The notes: generated by a model from the sequence alone, not told the origin. A stretch of 64,000 nucleotides of DNA from Bedellia somnulentella (GCA_963576735.1 OY755198.1:5828001-5892000); one strand, 5' to 3'; shown: positions 11,498 to 21,680, counted from the stretch's first letter. Translations and numbers: made by a program.

Positions 11498-11635
11498 CCA
11501 ATCTTTGCAGTAAGACCTCCCAAATTGAGGACATCCTTGTCATCGCAAGTACCAGTTAACACGTTTTGGTATGACGCGCACCGACTTCCTGTGAAGCCTC
11601 CATCTGTCACTGATTCAGCGAAGTAGTAATACGCC
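11498..11635 (-). CDS. Lipase exon 7
   Basis: Starts after TTTCAG, encoding AYYYFAESVTDGGFTGSRC and continuing to LNLGGLTAKIG, then donor GTGAGT. It supplies the C-terminal strand region after the catalytic His. It ends after two bases of a codon, so at least one more exon is required. Confidence 0.85.
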
Positions 11636-14600
11636 CTGAAAGAAACGGCGCACTTTCTTACATATACTTGTTACGTCATTAAAAATTACTATTACTGGAG
11701 CAGCGTAATTTTGCAAATATCTACATACATACTTACATATACTCACGGCTAAGTCCCTTGAAGGGGTAGCCAGAGCTAGGGATTTAGAAATTCCTCAGCC
11801 ACTTTTGGAAGTTGCGTGGGGAAAAGATGGTTAAATAAAGGTAGTTGGTGATGGGTCTCCAACCGCTTCGCCCAAAAATCCCTTAGAAAGCCCCAATACC
11901 GTTAGTCGCCTTTTACGTACACCCACCGGAAAAAAATGGGGTAGTGCTATTCTAAGCCGACACTACACAGCATCTTACATCTTATATCTACATACATACT
12001 CACATATACTCACGGCTAAGTCCCTTGAAGGGGTAGCCAGAGCTAGGGATTTCCTCAGCCACTTTTGGAAGTTGCGTGGGGAAAAGATGGTTAAATAAAG
12101 GTAGTGTTTGGATGTTTGTGTGTTTGAGGCAAAAAGGCTCCTCAAGTACATAATGTATATGAATGAAATTTGGCATAATTCTAGATAATGACCCAAATTA
12201 TAACATAGGATACTTTTTATCTCGGAAAAAAATTACCAATAAAATATTCACGCCTGATTGAACTAAGAGTACCGGAAAAAACGCCTTAAGCTTTGTCATA
12301 AGCAAATTTGACAGTTCGAAGTCTGTCGGGTCAGTTAGTAAATTATTAAATGTACTAATGGGCCACCCCACCTTCGCCCGGATAGCGGAGCGTAATTTTC
12401 TAAATATCTATGGCTCACCCATTATGACATTTGGCGTGATGATATATATCCAAATTTATTTTGAAATCAAACACACAAACAACTCTTTCCACTTTAGAAT
12501 AAGTAAAGAAGATATACTAACGGCTACAAATTCCTAAAAAGGGTAGCCAGAACTTCAGAATCAGAAAATTCATCAGTCACTTTTGGAAGTTAAGAGGGCA
12601 AAAGATTGTAAAATAAATACGACTAACCCGACTAATTCGACTAACCCCTCATGTTAATAATATTTACTTTCATATAAATTAAATAATAATATTAAAATTT
12701 ATTTTAAATTTAATTATTAAAAATAATATTATTTAATTACTTTGTAAATCATGTTTTAAAATTTTTGTTCTTTTAATTATTATTTTTAATTAGAATTTAC
12801 TCTGCTGCTTTAATCAACAGTGTAATTTTTATCTACACCTATCAACTGGTTTCCCATAGTACAGGCCTAGCCTAGTTTGGGAACACCTATTTATTTCTGT
12901 ACTACTGTATATGACTTATCTAATAAAATATTATTTTTTTTGCTTTGCCGTGTAGTGCCGGCTTAGTATGTCGCTACCCCTTTCTACCCACGGGTGTCGT
13001 AAGAGGCGACTAAGGGTATTGGGGCTTTTTATTGGATTTTTGGGTGATGCGGTTGGAGACTCATTACCAAAACCTTTATTTTTACCATCTTTTCCCCACT
13101 CAACTTCCACATGTGGCTGAAGAATTTATAATTCCTTAGCTCTGGCTACCCCTTCTAGGGTAATATAGCCGTGAGTATATGAGTGTATTATTATTTTTTA
13201 ATTTATTTGGTGATGGGTCTCCGTAGTTAGTAGCAGATAAAATAGTTTGCCCACCTATGATGATTACAGCTGCTATCCTCACTGCACCCAGGCATTTCCG
13301 TGCCCTTATTGGGATAGAAGTCAACGTGTCCCAAGGGGCTAATATGCCCCTTGATCCCAGCGTTGGTATGAATGACTTCGACGTACGCGGCGTCTGCTGG
13401 GGTCAAACGGTCTGGGTTCGTATACCAGCCAGGGCCGGCGGGATCGAGGGCTGGAATGAAAGTAGGCAATAAGCATTATCAATATTATTATAAGTATACT
13501 TCATGGCTATACATTCCTAGAAAGGGTAGCCAGAGATACGGAATAAGAGTTTACTCAGCTACTTTTAGAAGATGAGTGGGGAAAAGATTGTAAAAGATTG
13601 TTAGTGATGGGTCTCCAACCGCATCGCCGAAAAATCACTTAAAAAGGTCAAATACCCTTAGTCGCTTATTACGTACACCCACGAAAAGAAATGGGGCAGT
13701 GCTATTCTAAGCCGACGCTAGACAGCTATCAATATTATCCTTAAGCAAGACGCAGATCTATTCTGAGTCGAAAAAGTCGTTTTCAACGAATTTGCTTCTG
13801 CACGCAATGTGATTAAGTTACTAAATGTGGTTTTTATTTCATTCAAATTCAATTAATTAGACAAGGTATAAATCAATTTCTGGCACACATTAGCATAGTG
13901 CATCTGAATGACTAAATTTCAAGCGACTAAGACCGTAAATAAAGAATAAATAAAGGAAAGAAAAATTTCGACACAGGCGGGGATCGAACCCGCGACCTCG
14001 GGTAAACGCCCCGACGCTCTGCCAATTGAGCTACCGTGTCAATTGGCTGCCAGTGCGAAGTTCTTCTATCCTTTATCTATTCTTTATTTATTAGTAATAA
14101 TCCCCATATGAGGTTTTCATTAACAAAAAGATTTAGACTAAGACCGTTTCGACCGATTTTTTGTAAGTAGAAAATGTCTCTAAAGCAACGATTTAAAAAT
14201 TGTGTTGAACGACAAAACATAAAAATGTCTCACCAGTAATATAATTAACCTGAGTTGCCAAGCTCCTCCCGATGATTCCAGCCTGTTGAGCCCCAAGACT
14301 GAAGCCAACTATATGAAGATTTGACGACAAAAAGCCGGTGTCTTCGATGAGCCAGCTTAAAAACCTCGCGATGGCTTGGGCTGAAATCAATCGATTTTAT
14401 GAAATTAATATATATATATATATATCAATCTTTCATTAATAATATATAATAGTGTAGTATCGGCTTAGAATAACACTACCCCATTTCTACCCGTGGGTGA
14501 TCGTAAGAGGCGAAAAAGGGTATAGGGGGCTTTTTAAGTGATTTTTGGGCGATGTAGTTTGAGACCCGTCACCAAAAACATTTATTATAACCATCTTTTC

Positions 14601-17600
14601 CCAATCAACTTCCAAAAGTGGCTGAGGAATTTTTCATTCCAAAGCTCTGGCTACACCGTTAAGGGATTTATAGCCGTGAGTATATGTATGTATGTATGTA
14701 TCAATGAAAGATTGATCGATTATAATTCCAAAATGGTACGTTTCTGTTTGTAAAAATAAGAAAATCCGGCCAAGTACGAGTCGTTTTGGGCACAAAGGGT
14801 TACGCATCAATATATGTCGTGGGATGATTTAATTTTTAGGTTTTTTGCAATAAAAAATATAATGGCTGATTAGCTGATTTCTGATTGCTCGCCTACTCCT
14901 ATTCTGATTGGTTCATCATTGTAGTATTGCGATATTATAGCTAGAGTTATAAAAGGTAAGAAATGACAATACTTATTTTATACTCAGGAACTTTTGTTTT
15001 TGTTGTAGTAGAAACAAAATAATTAAAATAAATATATACGGACATACGTGAATACATAGATAGATACATACATACATACATATACTCACGGCTATAAATC
15101 CCTTAACGGGGTAGCCAGAGCTTTGGAATGAGAAATTCCTCAGCCACTTTTGGAAGTTTGAGGAAAAGATGGTAATAATAAATGTTTTTGGTGATGGGTC
15201 TCCAACCACATCGGCCAAAAATCAATTAAAAAGCCTCAATACCCTTAGTCGCCTCTTACGATCACCAACGGACAGAAATGAGGTAGTGTTATTCTAAGCC
15301 GACACTACACGGCGAATAGATAGATCAAGTTAGTATATCATAGTTAGTATATCAAATTGTAGTATTGAGGTATTATAACTAGAGTTATAAGGGGAAATGA
15401 CAATATAATTTTATACTTAGGAACTTTTTGTAACTAAAACTAAAATCACATTAAATGTAGGTAGGATAAGAACAATTAAGCAAGTACGTCTTCAACGAAC
15501 CAATCAGAGATGACGTGTTTATGGAGCACGGCAGTCGACCAATCAGTGTTCAGTATTAATAAAACTGACACTTCTTTTCGCAATCATTCTAAACCGACTA
15601 GTTTTTTTGCAAAAAACCTAGTAAGATAAAAAAATATTATCACTGTTGTATAATCATCCGTGATTTTGCAAAGCCCTAGGTTGTTTTGCAAAATCCCTAG
15701 GTTTTTTTTGCAAAAAACCTAAACATCAAATCATTCTACGACATATACAACATACTACGTTCATACATACGTACTACTACTGAATCATTTGTAATCATTT
15801 AATTCTGGCTACCCTAATCAGTATAATGGGATGAACTTATCTAATTATTATATTGTCCCTGATACTCGATAAGTGTACAAATTTTAAAATAAAATTGGTC
15901 CGTATAAATTGGATCAAAATCGAGTTTAAAGAAGTGTCGGTTCCATACATACAGGTGAAGCATAAGCGTGTTAAAAAGGAAACACACTCTAAACATTACA
16001 GAAAACAGATTAATTGATAAAGGTAATATACTATTATACTAAATATTAGTATTATTATACTAAATAGTATTTGCCGTGTAGTGTCGGCTTAGAATAGCAC
16101 TACCCCGTTTCTACCGATTGGTGTACGTAAGAGGCGACTAACGGTATGGGGCTTTTAAAGGATTTTTGGGCAATGCGGTTGGAGACCCATCACCAACAAC
16201 CTTTACTTTACCATCTTTTCCCCACTCAACTTTCCAAAAGTTTCTGAGGAATTTCTAATTCCTTAGCTCTGGCTACCCCTTCTAGGGATTAATAGCCGTG
16301 ACTATATGTATGTATGTAAATATTAGATGTGTAGTGTCGGCTTAGAATAGCACTACCCTATTTCTTTTTATTGGTGGTCAAAAGAGGCGACTAAGGGTAT
16401 AAAGGCTTTATATGCGACGTTTGCGCGATGCGGTTGAAGACCCAGCACCAACGATACTTTATTTCTACCATCTTGTCGCCCTACCAACTTCCAAAAGTGG
16501 CTAAAGAATTTCTTATTTCAAAGCTCTAGCTACCTCTTCTAAGGATTAATAGCCGTGAGTATATGTATGGTGTTATACTAACCGCAGGGTACAGTGTTGA
16601 GAAGGGCCACTAGATAGTTAGGAGAACCACCTCCGACGGACCAGTCTACCACGATCACGTTTACGTCGGCTGCACGAAGAAGAGCTGAAACATATTTATA
16701 AATATCAATTTTATAGATTGCTGTAACCTTAGGCATCATTTACAGCCTCAACATACATGAATATACTCACGGCCATAAATCCCTAGAAAGGGTAGCCAGA
16801 GCTAAGGAATTAGAAATTCCTCAGTCACTTTTGGAAGTTGTATGGGGAAAAGATGGTAAAATAAATTAGTGTTGGTGATGGGTTTCCAACCGCATCGTCC
16901 AAAAATCACTTAAAAAAGCCACATACCCTTAGTCGCCTCTTATAACACCCGTGGGTAGAAAAGGGTAGTGACATTCTAAGCCGGCACTACACGGCGATAG
17001 ATCTTCCTCCTACCATATCACATACATATATCGTTACTTTACTTACTTACTTATACTCACGCCTTTTATTGCCATTGAGGTGGGCAGAGACTATCGATCG
17101 CCAATTTGCACGGTCTTGACAAATCTCTCTTGCCTCCGTCAATATTCTTCTCATACATGTCATCTAGTTAAATTAACCCTTTCAACCAACTACGGAAACC
17201 AATCAGATGGCTGGGCCATTGTTTATAAGAATTAACGTGATTGAACTTCCCACCATCCGCGCCCTCTAGGCGGATTGCAAGTTTCAATCGAAATTTCGTT
17301 TTCGATCAGAATGATCGAGATCCATGCATAAGAGTGAAAACAATACATTTATGTGTCTCTTTTACTCTTGATGGTAAGGATAGAGTCAAGTAGACTACGG
17401 CGTAAAGTGAACTATTCGATAAAACACGATTGGTCCGCGCGGACCAATTACCGACGAAACAGTTTTTTACTTAGGGCAGCTAGGAGTTTCAATGAAATAG
17501 TAAAGGAAAAAGATTTGGCAATCGATTTATTTAACATAAGCTCCTCCAATTTGAAAAAAACCATAGCTAATCATTATTTTCAATGTAGTTAGGATCTGAT

Positions 17601-17699
17601 AACATTATATATATTATATATATGTATATATTTCATATATATAAGAAATATTATTTAAACTACATATAAATTTTATTATTAATCTTACATATTTTTTTC

Positions 17700-17736
<37 letters not shown>

Positions 17737-20700
17737 GGACATTATATACTTTTATTATTATGTGTACATATATCTATTTACATTTATTTAAGTATATAAA
17801 CAGTCGGTGTCTGCAAAGGCCCGAATGGCTGTGCATGATGCTGTCCTCGTTCCTACGCTTATGTATGGCAGTGAATGTTGGGTGTGGCAGAAGAAGCATG
17901 AAAGTAGAGTGAATGCAGTAGAAATGAGATCCCTCAGAAAAGTGTGTAATGTAAGGTTATGTGATCGTGTGAGGAATGATGTGATTCGTGAAAGGTGTGG
18001 TGTAAAAGATGATATTGTAAGAAAGATAGAAAAAGGAATGTTGAGATGGTTTGGGCACATAGAGAGGATGGATGACAGTAAATTGGTGAAAGAGATATAT
18101 AGAGCCAGTGTGGAAGGTAATGTTAGTAGAGGACGACCTCGGAGGACACATTTGGATCAAATAGAACATGTGCTCAAAAAGGCAGGTGTCCGCAGTATGA
18201 AGAATAAAAGAGCATGTATGAAAAGATTGATGGATGTAAACGAAGCCAGAGAGGTTTGCCAGGATCGTACAAAGTGGCGATCGATAGTCTCTGCCTACCC
18301 CAATGGGAACTAACGGCGTGAGAATATGTATGTATAAACATTAGTTAACTCTACAAAACAAAAAAAGGTTTGTTAGTAAATTGGTGAAAACTAAAGGCTT
18401 CGAAATGTATACATTTTATTTAATATTATTATTTTTTGTAAAAGCTGTTGTTTTCCATAAATAAATAAATAAAACTCCCAATCCGCATACTGATTACGTA
18501 TCTTTTGCAACCACGACTGTGTCGCAAGTTGCAATATTGTCGCTGTCAAACCTGTCAAATTGCATACATTTTTTTGACATGGCGACACAATCGACGGTCG
18601 CTAAAGATACATAATCAGAGGGCCGACTGATTGATTGGTTAGACATATGATCATCACTTACACACGCCTTCTAAATCTCATTAACACTCACCAATGTCTA
18701 CTGTTTGTGAGAACCGTGATAGCTCATTTCTACCCGTGGGTGATCGTAAGAGGTGACAAAGGGTATAGGGGCTTTTTAAGTGATTTTTGGGCGATGTGGT
18801 TGGAGACCTGTCACCAAAAACATTTATTATTACCATCTTTTCCCCAATCAACTTCCAAAAGTGGCTGAGGAATGTCTCATTTCAAAGCTCTGGCTACCCC
18901 GTTAAGGGATTTATAGCCGTGAGTATATGTATGATGTGATAGCTCAGTGGTTAACACTCGCCAATGATGTAGAGGCGTGGGTTCAAATCCCGAGTTGAAC
19001 CTTCTAAGTACAGTCTAGAGTCGAGAGTCGAGTCTAAAGTCATATGTGTGTTAAATTAATCACGTTGTAAAGTGAGAGCAAACATCGTTCGGAAAACCAC
19101 ATGGCTCTATAACAATGCAAAGCATGTAAACAACTGTACTTAGTCATGTGACAGTGTATTCGTAAAAACGGCGATAGGTCTGCCCCCTATCACGTGAGTA
19201 CACTGTCCAAGCAAAACGTGGGAACTCTGAACACCAGGTTACGATAATGTCACGTGGTGTTCAGAACTATCACTACCTCTGCTACTCCTCCAGAAACAAA
19301 CGGCGTGAACGTTTCAATCTTGAGTCTTTCGTGTTTGTGTGAACTTCGAGTACTAAAATGCGCAGTTTGAATCACGTAATCTTGATCACAATATTTTCCT
19401 CATAGAGAGGATCAAAAGAAACTCGCGTATTAAACAAAACGAAATACCTTCAACAACAACACTATTAAAGTTGCCAGTGGCGTTGTCTGTCCACCCGTGG
19501 ATAGTGATTATCGTCTTCTTGGCTGGGTCAAAGTTGGATTGTTGGACCACATCAGAGTTTCGAGTCAAGGGTTGACTGACTCTTGGATTGGCTCTGTAAT
19601 TGAATAAAACTTCATTACAGACAACATCCTCCGATTTTGTCGCAAGTTGCAATATTATAGTTTGTATGCAACATACATATACATATACTCACGGCTATAA
19701 ATCCCTAGAAGTGGTAGCCAGAGCTCAGGAATTCGAAATTACTCAGCCAATTTTGGAAAGCTGAGTGGGGAAAAGATGGTAAAATAAAAGTTGTTGGTGA
19801 TGGGTCTCCAATCGCATCGCCCAACAATCCCTTTAAAGCCCCAATACCGTTAGTCGCCTCTTACGTACACCCACCGGAAGAAATGGGGTAGTGCTATTCT
19901 TAGCCGAGACTACACAGCTATTGTATGCAAACACTTATATTTCTGTCTTTTATTTCTGTTTACTACAGTTTTGGAAGATGTCTTCAAGCTTCTGAAATGG
20001 GAAGAGCTCAGTTCCAACATAAATAGCGAGTAAATCATACATTTTTGATTGAAGAAAACCGTCATCCGTTTTTTACATCGTTTTGAGATTTATAGTCGTC
20101 AGTATATTAATAGAGATGTGCATCCCTGGTGTGCAGGGTGAGGGCCAGCACCAACAGTATCCTGAACATGATCGCAGGTAGACTGGACTGTCCATATGTG
20201 GGTCGCTGCTGTCTTCTGTACCATGGCATTGAACGGTGGTGACTCACTGACAGTATTATGTAATATTTTTTGTAAATAGTTTGTAAATATACCTAGACAT
20301 AAGTTACTAATATAGTTTTTCATAAGTGTTTTAACTAACCAATGGGTCCCTGTAACCGGAATAAATAAATGATAATATATAATACAACACAAGAACAAAC
20401 CTGGTAAACAAGTGATAGACATTGTCAGTATCGGGGTTATATCTGGCGGCTGCTCTGACGTCACTGGCTGTCACCCACAGGTCCGCTAGGCGAGCGGCTC
20501 CCGTCGCGTCCTGCGCGTACTGGAACCGCGGACCTTCCAGCTTTCTGAGCACCGGGTCTATGGGGGACCCTGAGATGGGAATATTCAATTGGTGGTTATT
20601 TAGCTGTGTAGTGTTTGGTTAAGGCTTGGACTAGATTCAGACCCTTTTTTTCAAGAGCTTATTCCATTTGTCTGAATGAAGATGTCGGAGAGCCACAGAA

Positions 20701-21633
20701 TCTGAATTCAGACTAGTGGAATAACGTTCAGAACGCTAGGCTTCTGAAAAGTAGACAAATTTGTGTAGTGGAATGACAAGCGTCTGCGGCAGTAACTTCG
20801 AAGGACGTCTGAATTCAGAAACGAGGAAGTTTAATGGAATAAGCTCTTTAGAGTTTATAGGCCTTTTTAGTGATTTTTGCGTTGTGTCTGGAGAGCCCTA
20901 ATATAAAATATTTATTTTACAATTTCCTATTTACTTAACTTCCAAACATGGCTACCCTTTTTTGGGATGTACTCGTTTGTATAGATGTGACTCGTAGTCC
21001 CTTTTTGGAAATCTATGGCCTGTGGTCCTTTTTTTCATATTTAACTGACCAAAATGTCTTTGGCCCGTGGTCCTTTTTTTCATATTTAACTGAACAAAAT
21101 GGTAGTCATGTTTATATCTTGTTAATGAATATCGTTTTTATTATATATTTTTTAGCTGTGTAGCGCCGGTTTAAAATAGCGCTACCCCATTTCTATCGGT
21201 AGGTGTACGTAAGAGGCGACTTACGGTATTGGGGCTTTTAAGGGAACATTGGGCGTTGCGGTTGGAGACCCATCACCAACAACCTTATTATACCATCTTT
21301 TCCCCACTCAACTTACCAAAAGTGACTGAAGAATTTCTAATTCCTTAGCTCTGGCTACCCCTTCCAGGGAATTATAGCCGTGAGTATATGTATGTATGTA
21401 TGTATATTTTAGAACGATTTGGTAGTTCAAATATTTTAACCATACGAAAACGCATAGATGTAAAAAGGCTTAATTAATATTTTTAGGCAAATTGATTTGC
21501 ATAACATTTCTTAATGAAGTACTAGGAGGCCATGAATATGTTAAGATATATTCTATTAAAGAAATATAAACTTTTTCTTACCAGCGACAAGTCCCAGAAG
21601 GACTAATATTAAAACAGAGGCGGAAACAGCCAT
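11498..21633 (-). CDS. Secreted pancreatic-lipase-like gene, seven exons found
   Basis: Minus-strand gene rebuilt from seven exons: 21582-21633, 20401-20569, 19448-19593, 16583-16684, 14234-14380, 13255-13450 and 11498-11635. All introns are GT/AG and all joins keep frame (950 coding bases, 316 complete codons). The product is a signal peptide followed by an alpha/beta-hydrolase of the neutral/pancreatic lipase family, expected to be secreted and to hydrolyse acylglycerols or phospholipids. The triad is visible: Ser in GFSLG (exon 5), Asp in LDPAGP (exon 6) and His in SCNHHR (exon 6). The oxyanion loop is TIHGWTDN (exon 3). A long lid is absent, as in many insect homologues. The final exon (about 15-30 codons in relatives) was not found. 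Introns are packed with SINE-A copies. The exact substrate cannot be inferred. Confidence 0.85.
11722..11971 (-). repeat. SINE-A copy
   Basis: Near full-length antisense copy: ACTCACGGCTAAGTCCCTTG at the tail side and GCCGACACTACACAGC at the head. It lies in lipase intron 6. Confidence 0.85.
11987..12104 (-). repeat. SINE-A 3' half
   Basis: Antisense tail half, very close to the preceding copy and abutting the 12104-12435 repeat. The shared ATCTACATACATAC prefix suggests a local duplication. Confidence 0.75.
12104..12435 (+). repeat. Dispersed repeat with GTCTGTCGGGTCAG motif
   Basis: Carries GTTTGTGTGTTTGAGGC, AATATTCACGCCTGATTG and TTCGAAGTCTGTCGGGTCAG. Related copies are at 32883-33105 and, in antisense, 55312-55436 plus 55702-55835. 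It ends near CACCTTCGCCCGGATAG, typical of a common lepidopteran repeat with GC-rich ends. Class unknown. Confidence 0.6.
12511..12625 (-). repeat. Degenerate SINE-A 3' half
   Basis: Diverged antisense tail: ACTAACGGCTACAAATTCC, AAAGGGTAGCCAGAAC, CACTTTTGGAAGTTAAG. Confidence 0.6.
12640..12930. other. AT-rich stretch with LINE 3' UTR-like hairpin
   Basis: The stretch is highly AT-rich. About 12850-12890 has GTACAGGCCTAGCCTAGTTT then GGGAACAC, resembling LINE 3' UTR signatures at 27960-27990 and 49631-49670. Confidence 0.4.
12947..13188 (+). repeat. SINE-A copy
   Basis: Full-length copy of the GCC...TGCCGGCTTAGAATGTCGC subtype, with a candidate 11-bp flanking duplication (TATTATTTTTT). It lies close to lipase exon 6 on the opposite strand. 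Confidence 0.85.
13255..13450 (-). CDS. Lipase exon 6 (catalytic Asp and His)
   Basis: Acceptor CATTCCAG, then ALDPAGPGWYTNPDRLTPAD, AYVEVIHTNAG, GHVDFYPNKG, MPGCSEDSSCNHHR and donor GTGGGC. LDPAGP gives the catalytic Asp and CNH the catalytic His of the pancreatic lipase family. Starts in phase 1 and ends after two bases of a codon, matching exons 5 and 7. Confidence 0.9.
13493..13725 (-). repeat. SINE-A copy
   Basis: Antisense copy with diverged tail, about 40 bp upstream of the exon 6 acceptor. Confidence 0.8.
13938..14142. repeat. tRNA-bearing foldback repeat (FB-t)
   Basis: An antisense tRNA-like unit (B box complement ATCGAACC, A box complement AATTGAGCTACCG) sits between inverted AT-rich arms AATAAAGAATAAATAAAGGA and TCCTTTATCTATTCTTTATT. 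It ends CCCATATGAGGTTTTCATTA. It repeats elsewhere with the same flanks, so it is not a true tRNA gene. Confidence 0.75.
14234..14380 (-). CDS. Lipase exon 5 (nucleophile elbow)
   Basis: Acceptor GATTTCAG, then QAIARFLSWLIEDTGF, NLHIVGFSLGAQQAG, IIGRSLATQVNYIT and donor GTGAGA. GFSLG holds the catalytic Ser. Phase 1 at both ends. Confidence 0.9.
14452..14701 (+). repeat. SINE-A copy
   Basis: Near full-length copy of the CCCGTGGGTGATCG subtype, ending TATGTATGTATGTA. It is flanked by complementary 14-mers (ATCAATCTTTCATT and AATGAAAGATTGAT). Confidence 0.8.
14816..15746. repeat. Candidate element bounded by inverted repeats
   Basis: 14816-14849 and 15709-15746 are inverted copies (AGGTTTTTTGCA core with GATGATTTAA). 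An ~80-bp segment at 14911-14992 is repeated at 15354-15428. A SINE-A (15063-15313) sits between. It may be a decayed DNA transposon; ends and duplications are unclear. Confidence 0.4.
15063..15313 (-). repeat. SINE-A copy with 10-bp TSD
   Basis: Full-length antisense copy. ATAGATAGAT occurs just outside both ends, a target-site duplication. Confidence 0.85.
16073..16317 (+). repeat. SINE-A copy
   Basis: Full-length copy GCCGTGTAGTGTCGGC...GTGACTATATGTATGTATG, followed within 10 bp by a second copy in the same orientation. Confidence 0.85.
16327..16570 (+). repeat. SINE-A copy next to a lipase splice donor
   Basis: More diverged tandem neighbour of 16073-16317. Its tail ends about 12 bp from the donor of lipase exon 4 (donor G at 16582, minus strand). 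Confidence 0.8.
16583..16684 (-). CDS. Lipase exon 4
   Basis: Acceptor TTTCAG, then LLRAADVNVIVVDWS, VGGGSPNYLVALLNTVPC and donor GTTAGT. DVNVIVVDWS is a hallmark strand of this family. Phase 1 at both ends. Confidence 0.9.
16752..17003 (-). repeat. SINE-A copy
   Basis: Full-length antisense copy ending GCCGGCACTACACGGC. Confidence 0.85.
17040..17165 (-). mobile_element. LINE 3' end fragment (SINE-A partner type)
   Basis: Antisense copy of the 3' end of the 17801-18335 LINE: TATACTCACGCC, GAGGTGGGCAGAGACTATCG and GGTCTTGACAAATCTCTC. Confidence 0.65.
17353..17592 (+). pseudogene. LINE ORF2 C-terminal fragment
   Basis: An open frame contains ARTNYRRNSFLLRAARSFNE and DLFNISSSNLKKT, typical of the C-terminal tail of APE-type LINE ORF2 proteins. 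An AT-rich 3' flank follows. No RT core is present, so this is a 5'-truncated copy. Confidence 0.6.
17593..17800. repeat. AT-rich tract with (TA)n microsatellite
   Basis: Contains a (TA)n run at about 17703-17732 and repeated ATATATATTATATATATG-like sequence; no gene. Confidence 0.6.
17801..18335 (+). mobile_element. 5'-truncated RTE-like LINE
   Basis: The frame 17807-18313 (168 aa, GTG first codon, so the true start is missing) encodes the post-RT region: MYGSECWVWQKKHESRVNAV, GMLRWFGHIERMDD, GRPRRTHLDQIE and KNKRACMKRLMDVNEAREVC. It ends PNGN with TAA. The 3' end is TACCCCAATGGGAACTAACG then GCGTGAGAATATGTATG. That tail matches the 3' end of SINE-A. Several other 3' fragments of the same LINE lie in the window. 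Confidence 0.8.
18340..18700. other. No gene; unassigned
   Basis: Short AT-rich interval within lipase intron 3. It contains GTCGCAAGTTGCAATATTGTCG, closely repeated next to lipase exon 3 at about 19630-19660. Confidence 0.35.
18701..19318 (+). repeat. SINE-B copy split by SINE-A
   Basis: The tRNA-like head starts at ACCGTGATAGCTCA (18713-18726), is interrupted by SINE-A (18727-18935), and resumes GTGATAGCTCAGTGGTTAAC with B box GGTTCAAATCCC. The body has CATATGTGTGTTAAATTAAT and CACGTGAGTACACTGTCC. It ends ACGGCGTGAACGTTTC. Confidence 0.75.
18727..18935 (+). repeat. 5'-truncated SINE-A with 11-bp TSD in SINE-B
   Basis: Begins at TTTCTACCCG and ends TATGTATGAT. GTGATAGCTCA is present on both sides (18716-18726 and 18936-18946), so SINE-A inserted into the A-box region of SINE-B. 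Confidence 0.85.
19448..19593 (-). CDS. Lipase exon 3 (oxyanion loop)
   Basis: Acceptor TTTATTCAATTACAG, then ANPRVSQPLTRNSDVVQQ, SNFDPAKKTIITIHGWTDN, ATGNFNSVVVE and donor GTATTT. IHGW is the oxyanion-loop motif. The open frame extends further upstream, but joining to exon 2 (...HLFT-R) requires this acceptor and gives the family-typical FTRANP. Confidence 0.88.
19668..19919 (-). repeat. SINE-A copy
   Basis: Full-length antisense copy from ACATATACTCACGGC to GACTACACAGC, about 75 bp upstream of the lipase exon 3 acceptor. Confidence 0.85.
20401..20569 (-). CDS. Lipase exon 2
   Basis: Acceptor CCCATCTCAG, then SPIDPVLRKLEGPRFQYAQD, ATGAARLADLWVTASDVRAA, RYNPDTDNVYHLFT and donor GTTTGT. It forms the N-terminal mature region up to the first beta strand. 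Joins exon 1 in phase 1 and exon 3 after two bases of a codon. Confidence 0.85.
20655..20846. mobile_element. MITE with GAGCTTATTCCATT TIRs
   Basis: Terminal inverted repeats GAGCTTATTCCATT/AATGGAATAAGCTC enclose 192 bp with inner CTGAATTCAGA motifs. A second copy is at 24878-25048. It lies in lipase intron 1. Confidence 0.75.
21016..21113. repeat. Two-copy ~47-bp tandem repeat
   Basis: The GGTCCTTTTTTTCATATTTA block, followed by ACTGA, occurs twice with few changes. Noncoding. Confidence 0.6.
21155..21414 (+). repeat. SINE-A copy
   Basis: Full-length copy GCTGTGTAGCGCCGG...GAGTATATGTATGTATGTATG, about 170 bp downstream of the exon 1 donor in lipase intron 1. Confidence 0.85.
21582..21633 (-). 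CDS. Lipase exon 1, start codon and signal peptide
   Basis: ATG at 21631-21633 in context CAAAATGG encodes MAVSASVLILVLLGLVAG, a typical hydrophobic signal peptide, then donor GTAAGAAA. The codon split (phase 1) fits exon 2. No upstream in-frame alternative looks better. Confidence 0.85.
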
Positions 21634-21663
21634 TTTGAGGTTGTTAAAGAGACTAATTAGAGT

Positions 21664-21680
21664 TATCAATATATAACCTA
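21664..21680 (-). promoter_or_regulatory. Possible TATA box of the lipase gene
   Basis: On the minus strand GGTTATATATTG lies about 35-45 bp before the ATG and roughly 20-25 bp before TAATTAGTC, a possible initiator. Inference from position and motif only. Confidence 0.35.

Noticed and set aside
17353..17592. A small host gene
   Set aside because: The residues match the generic C-terminal tail of LINE ORF2 proteins and it is followed by AT-rich repeat sequence.
19386..19652. Lipase exon 3 extending upstream of 19593
   Set aside because: The open frame continues, but the acceptor ATTACAG at 19594 has a good pyrimidine tract, keeps phase with exon 2 and yields the family-typical FTRANP; upstream residues do not fit the family.
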